This document shows positions 61,261-64,000 of a stretch of 64,000 bases of DNA, piece after piece. The translations under genes and the position numbers were made by a program. A model generated the notes under the pieces. That model had not been told where the DNA came from. It saw only the letters and a list, made by a program, of their open reading frames with translations, and did not search any database. The DNA is taken from assembly GCA_965613685.1 (NCBI GenBank), contig OZ277031.1:1612001-1676000 (forward strand), written 5' to 3'. Positions within the stretch are counted from its first letter, which is position 1; every line of letters begins with the position of its first letter. Source of the stretch: Methylotenera oryzisoli_B. GTDB lineage: Bacteria > Pseudomonadota > Gammaproteobacteria > Burkholderiales > Methylophilaceae.

Positions 61261-61944
61261 TTATTTTAAGTTTAAAAAAACAAGATGCCGCTCAGCATCC
61301 AAACCAGCTACCTTTAACACTTCAATTTTCACAAGCGCCACGCCATCTTGCCCATCAGCCAAGCGTTGAAATTGCTGCGCGGCCAACTCCTGCTCTGGCA
61401 ACACGCCTTTCATGGCTAACCAGAGGCCGGTTTTTGCCAATAAATGCCTGCTTAGTTTAACAAATAGCGCCAGCTCGGAAAACGCGCGGGATACAATCAC
61501 ATCAAAACCCGAACCGTTATTTATGCCATCTGGTTTTAAGGCCTCAACTCGACCGCTGGCCACGTGAAAATTGTGCAAAGCCAATTCACCTTTTACCTGA
61601 CGCATGAAACTGGCCTTCTTTTGCACCGAGTCTATGGCCGTCACTTGCAACGCTGGCAAGCATATAGCTAACGGGATGCTAGGCAAACCAGCCCCAGCAC
61701 CCACGTCCAGCAAACTTTTTGCTGACAAAGCCTGCACATGTGGCAACACACTTAAACTGTCCAATAGGTGCAAGCTTACCATGTCCAATGGGTCACGGAT
61801 GGCCGTTAAATTATGCACTTTGTTCCACTTATCGATCAGTAATAAATAAGCCAGCAACTTGGCCTGTTTATCGGCACTGACCTGAAGTTGCATGGCCAGC
61901 AAACCCGCCTCTAATTTAGTGGCCAACTGCGCCTGCAAGGTCAT
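61261..61944 (-). CDS. rsmG: 16S rRNA (guanine527-N7)-methyltransferase
   Basis: SAM-dependent enzyme methylating G527 of 16S rRNA. 227 residues with KWNKVHNLTAIRDP, SAM motif LLDVGAGAGLPSIPLA and VSRAFSEL. Its start overlaps the mnmG stop by 4 bp, so the pair is translationally coupled. Confidence 0.97.
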   Translation of the reverse strand: MTLQAQLATKLEAGLLAMQLQVSADKQAKLLAYLLLIDKWNKVHNLTAIRDPLDMVSLHLLDSLSVLPHVQALSAKSLLDVGAGAGLPSIPLAICLPALQVTAIDSVQKKASFMRQVKGELALHNFHVASGRVEALKPDGINNGSGFDVIVSRAFSELALFVKLSRHLLAKTGLWLAMKGVLPEQELAAQQFQRLADGQDGVALVKIEVLKVAGLDAERHLVFLNLK

Positions 61945-63839
61945 GCCAAGCGCTCTACTTTTTTAGCGCGAGATTGGCGCTTTAAGTAAACCAGCAACAA
62001 TGAAATAGCCGCTGGAGTAATGCCAGAAATTCGGCTGGCTTGGCCTATGGTTTCCGGTTTTTGTGCGTTCAATTTTTGCTGCGCTTCTATAGGCAGTCCG
62101 TGTATTTCACGGTAGTCCAAATCACTCGGTAAACCGGTGTTTTCTTGACCGCGACTACGCGCCACTTCATCAGTTTGTCGGTCTATATAGCCTTGGTATT
62201 TAGCCGCAATTTCAACTTGCTCGCGCACCGCCGGTTCTACTTCACCTAAGCCATCGTCACTTAAGGACAACACATCGGCGTAACTGACTTCCGGCCTGCG
62301 CAGCAACTCAAACAAACTGTATTCGTGCTCCAAAGGCTTGCCGAACAATGCCGTCATTTTTTCTGGCGAGATATTAGCCGGCTGCACAAAGGTTCTTTTA
62401 AGGCGCTCTTGTTCTCGGCTTACGGCTTCTAATTTTGTGCTGAAGGCCGCCCAACGCTCGTCGTCCACCAAACCTAATTGACGGCCGATTTCTGTTAAAC
62501 GCATGTCGGCATTGTCTTCTCTTAACTGCAAGCGGTACTCGGCTCGGCTGGTAAACATACGGTAGGGCTCGGTCACGCCACGGGTGATTAAATCATCCAC
62601 CAAAACCCCCAAATAGGCTTCATCACGCGCCGGGCACCAAGCGTCTTTACCTTGCGCATACAAAGCCGCATTGGCACCGGCTAACAAACCCTGGGCAGCG
62701 GCTTCTTCGTAACCGGTAGTGCCATTAATTTGGCCAGCAAAAAACAAGCCGGTCACGGCCTTGGTTTCCAATGATCGTTTTAAACCACGCGGATCGTAAT
62801 AATCGTATTCGATGGCATACCCAGGGCGCAATATGTGCGCTTGCTCCAAGCCCTTGACCGATCTAACCAGGGCCAATTGGATATCAAATGGCAAGCTGGT
62901 GGAAATCCCGTTTGGGTAAACCTCATTGGTGTTTAAACCCTCGGGTTCCAAGAAAATTTGGTGCGATTCTTTGTCGGCGAATCGGTGTATTTTATCCTCG
63001 ACACTGGGACAATAACGCGGACCGACGCCTTCAATGACGCCGGTATACATAGGCGATCTGTCCAACCCACTGCGTATGATATCGTGCGTGCGCTCGTTGG
63101 TATGGGTAATCCAACAGGGCAATTGCGCTGGGTGTTGGGCGGCATTGCCCAAGAAAGAAAACACCGGCACCGGGTCGTCGCCAGGCTGTATGGTCATGAC
63201 GGAATAATCTATGGTTCGACCGTCTATTCTTGGCGGCGTACCGGTTTTCAAACGGCCGGCCGGCAAACCAATTTCACGCAAACGTGCAGCCAAGGAAATG
63301 GCCGGGGGATCGCCGGCTCGCCCAGCACTGTAACTTTGCATGCCCACGTGTACCAAGCCACCCAAGAAGGTACCGGCCGTTAGCACCACGGCTTGCGATT
63401 TAAAACGTAAGCCTATCTGCGTGACCACACCAACAGCCCGATCGCCTTCTAAAAGAATGTCATCCACGGCCTGTTGAAATAACCAAAGATTGGGTTGATT
63501 TTCCAAACGACGACGGATGGCGGCCTTGTATAAAACGCGATCAGCCTGTGCCCGCGTGGCTCTAACCGCCGGCCCTTTACTGGAATTTAAGATACGAAAC
63601 TGTATGCCGCCTTCGTCGGTAGCCGCAGCCATAGCGCCACCCAGCGCATCAATTTCTTTAACCAGATGGCCTTTGCCTATGCCGCCTATACTTGGGTTGC
63701 AGGACATTTGCCCCAAGGTTTCAATATTGTGCGTAAGCAATAGGGTTTTTTGCCCCATGCGCGCGCTGGCCAGCGCAGCTTCGGTGCCAGCATGGCCACC
63801 GCCTACAACAATAACATCAAAATTATCCGAGTAATTCAT
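61941..63839 (-). CDS. mnmG: tRNA uridine-5-carboxymethylaminomethyl modification enzyme MnmG (GidA)
   Basis: FAD protein that, with MnmE, installs cmnm5 at U34 of several tRNAs. 632 residues: FAD motif VVGGGHAGTEAALASA, GIGKGHLVKEIDALGG, TGTFLGGLVH, RLKTGTPPRID and the C-terminal helical domain ending in the conserved AAISLLLVYLKR. Upstream 161 bp contain no other gene and should hold the promoter. No dnaA or oriC is in the window. Confidence 0.98.
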   Translation of the reverse strand: MNYSDNFDVIVVGGGHAGTEAALASARMGQKTLLLTHNIETLGQMSCNPSIGGIGKGHLVKEIDALGGAMAAATDEGGIQFRILNSSKGPAVRATRAQADRVLYKAAIRRRLENQPNLWLFQQAVDDILLEGDRAVGVVTQIGLRFKSQAVVLTAGTFLGGLVHVGMQSYSAGRAGDPPAISLAARLREIGLPAGRLKTGTPPRIDGRTIDYSVMTIQPGDDPVPVFSFLGNAAQHPAQLPCWITHTNERTHDIIRSGLDRSPMYTGVIEGVGPRYCPSVEDKIHRFADKESHQIFLEPEGLNTNEVYPNGISTSLPFDIQLALVRSVKGLEQAHILRPGYAIEYDYYDPRGLKRSLETKAVTGLFFAGQINGTTGYEEAAAQGLLAGANAALYAQGKDAWCPARDEAYLGVLVDDLITRGVTEPYRMFTSRAEYRLQLREDNADMRLTEIGRQLGLVDDERWAAFSTKLEAVSREQERLKRTFVQPANISPEKMTALFGKPLEHEYSLFELLRRPEVSYADVLSLSDDGLGEVEPAVREQVEIAAKYQGYIDRQTDEVARSRGQENTGLPSDLDYREIHGLPIEAQQKLNAQKPETIGQASRISGITPAAISLLLVYLKRQSRAKKVERLA

Positions 63840-64000
63840 TAAATTTTTATAACTTTCAATGGCTTAGTAAGTTTTTTAGCTCAAACACAAGCCGGCTTAC
63901 ACAAAGGCTAGATTTTACTTTAATAGCCACCAATAGTCATGTAAAAGCGGCTTTTTTAAGTGAGTAAGCCACTACAGATTTTACGAAAGGCTTGTTTGCA

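Noticed and set aside
63840..64000. Origin of replication upstream of mnmG.
   Set aside because: No DnaA box cluster is seen in the 161 bp available.

Overview
This 64 kb window is chromosomal DNA of a moderate-GC betaproteobacterium. The gene order rpsU-yqeY-dnaG-rpoD-tRNA-Ile2, the unit mnmG-rsmG-parA-parB-atpI-B-E-F-H-A-G-D-C-glmU-glmS, and the pairing priA/argS-SPOR-dsbA fit Nitrosomonadales (Methylophilaceae- or Gallionellaceae-like). A PQQ-relay type metallo-hydrolase is compatible with a methylotroph. Family level is inference; no 16S gene is in the window.

Layout. 1-5.7 kb: end of tsaD, then the macromolecular synthesis cluster (rpsU, yqeY-like, dnaG, rpoD) and tRNA-Ile2. 5.7-10.1 kb: a small winged-helix protein, a Cys-containing hemerythrin, a small zinc-ribbon-like protein, a lone mshN-like/mshL pilus pair and a BFD-like ferredoxin. 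10.15-23.69 kb: a genomic island in the tRNA-His gene. 23.7-37.9 kb: tRNA-His/Arg/Pro, folD, dksA, a metallo-hydrolase, cytochrome b561, MAPEG, hemE, gltD, gltB, hemL, thiE, thiD, tRNA-Gly. 38.0-40.0 kb: an AT-rich, frameshifted nuclease-helicase gene. 40-49 kb: priA, argS, a SPOR protein, dsbA, an SDR, a 145-bp tandem repeat and ettA, yaeQ. 49-64 kb: glmS, glmU, the whole F1Fo ATP synthase operon, parB, parA, rsmG, mnmG.

The island is the most interesting part. It is two related elements in tandem. Each starts with the same 178-bp left-end repeat and is followed, after a leader with a shared short motif, by a large protein that I read as a superfamily A (TV-Pol-like) polymerase of the kind known from bacterial mobile elements and Sputnik-type viruses. 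Element 1 (10.2-17.4 kb) carries an exported vWA-like protein plus a coiled-coil tetraspan membrane protein, a DUF6804-like protein, a secreted thermonuclease with an Excalibur domain, a Sel1-repeat protein and a GIY-YIG-like protein. It has lost its integrase and ends 23 codons into an HNH-HIT gene. Element 2 (17.4-23.7 kb) has the second polymerase, the intact HNH-HIT homologue, an autotransporter and the tyrosine integrase next to tRNA-His. Paired AGGACA sites 11 bp apart occur at both element left ends and beside the integrase, as expected for integrase arm sites. No phage structural genes are visible.

The housekeeping regions look complete and ordinary. Other points of note are a one-base frameshift in a G7 tract of the nuclease-helicase gene, and tandem repeats downstream of ettA whose units each end with a copy of the EttA C-terminal codons.
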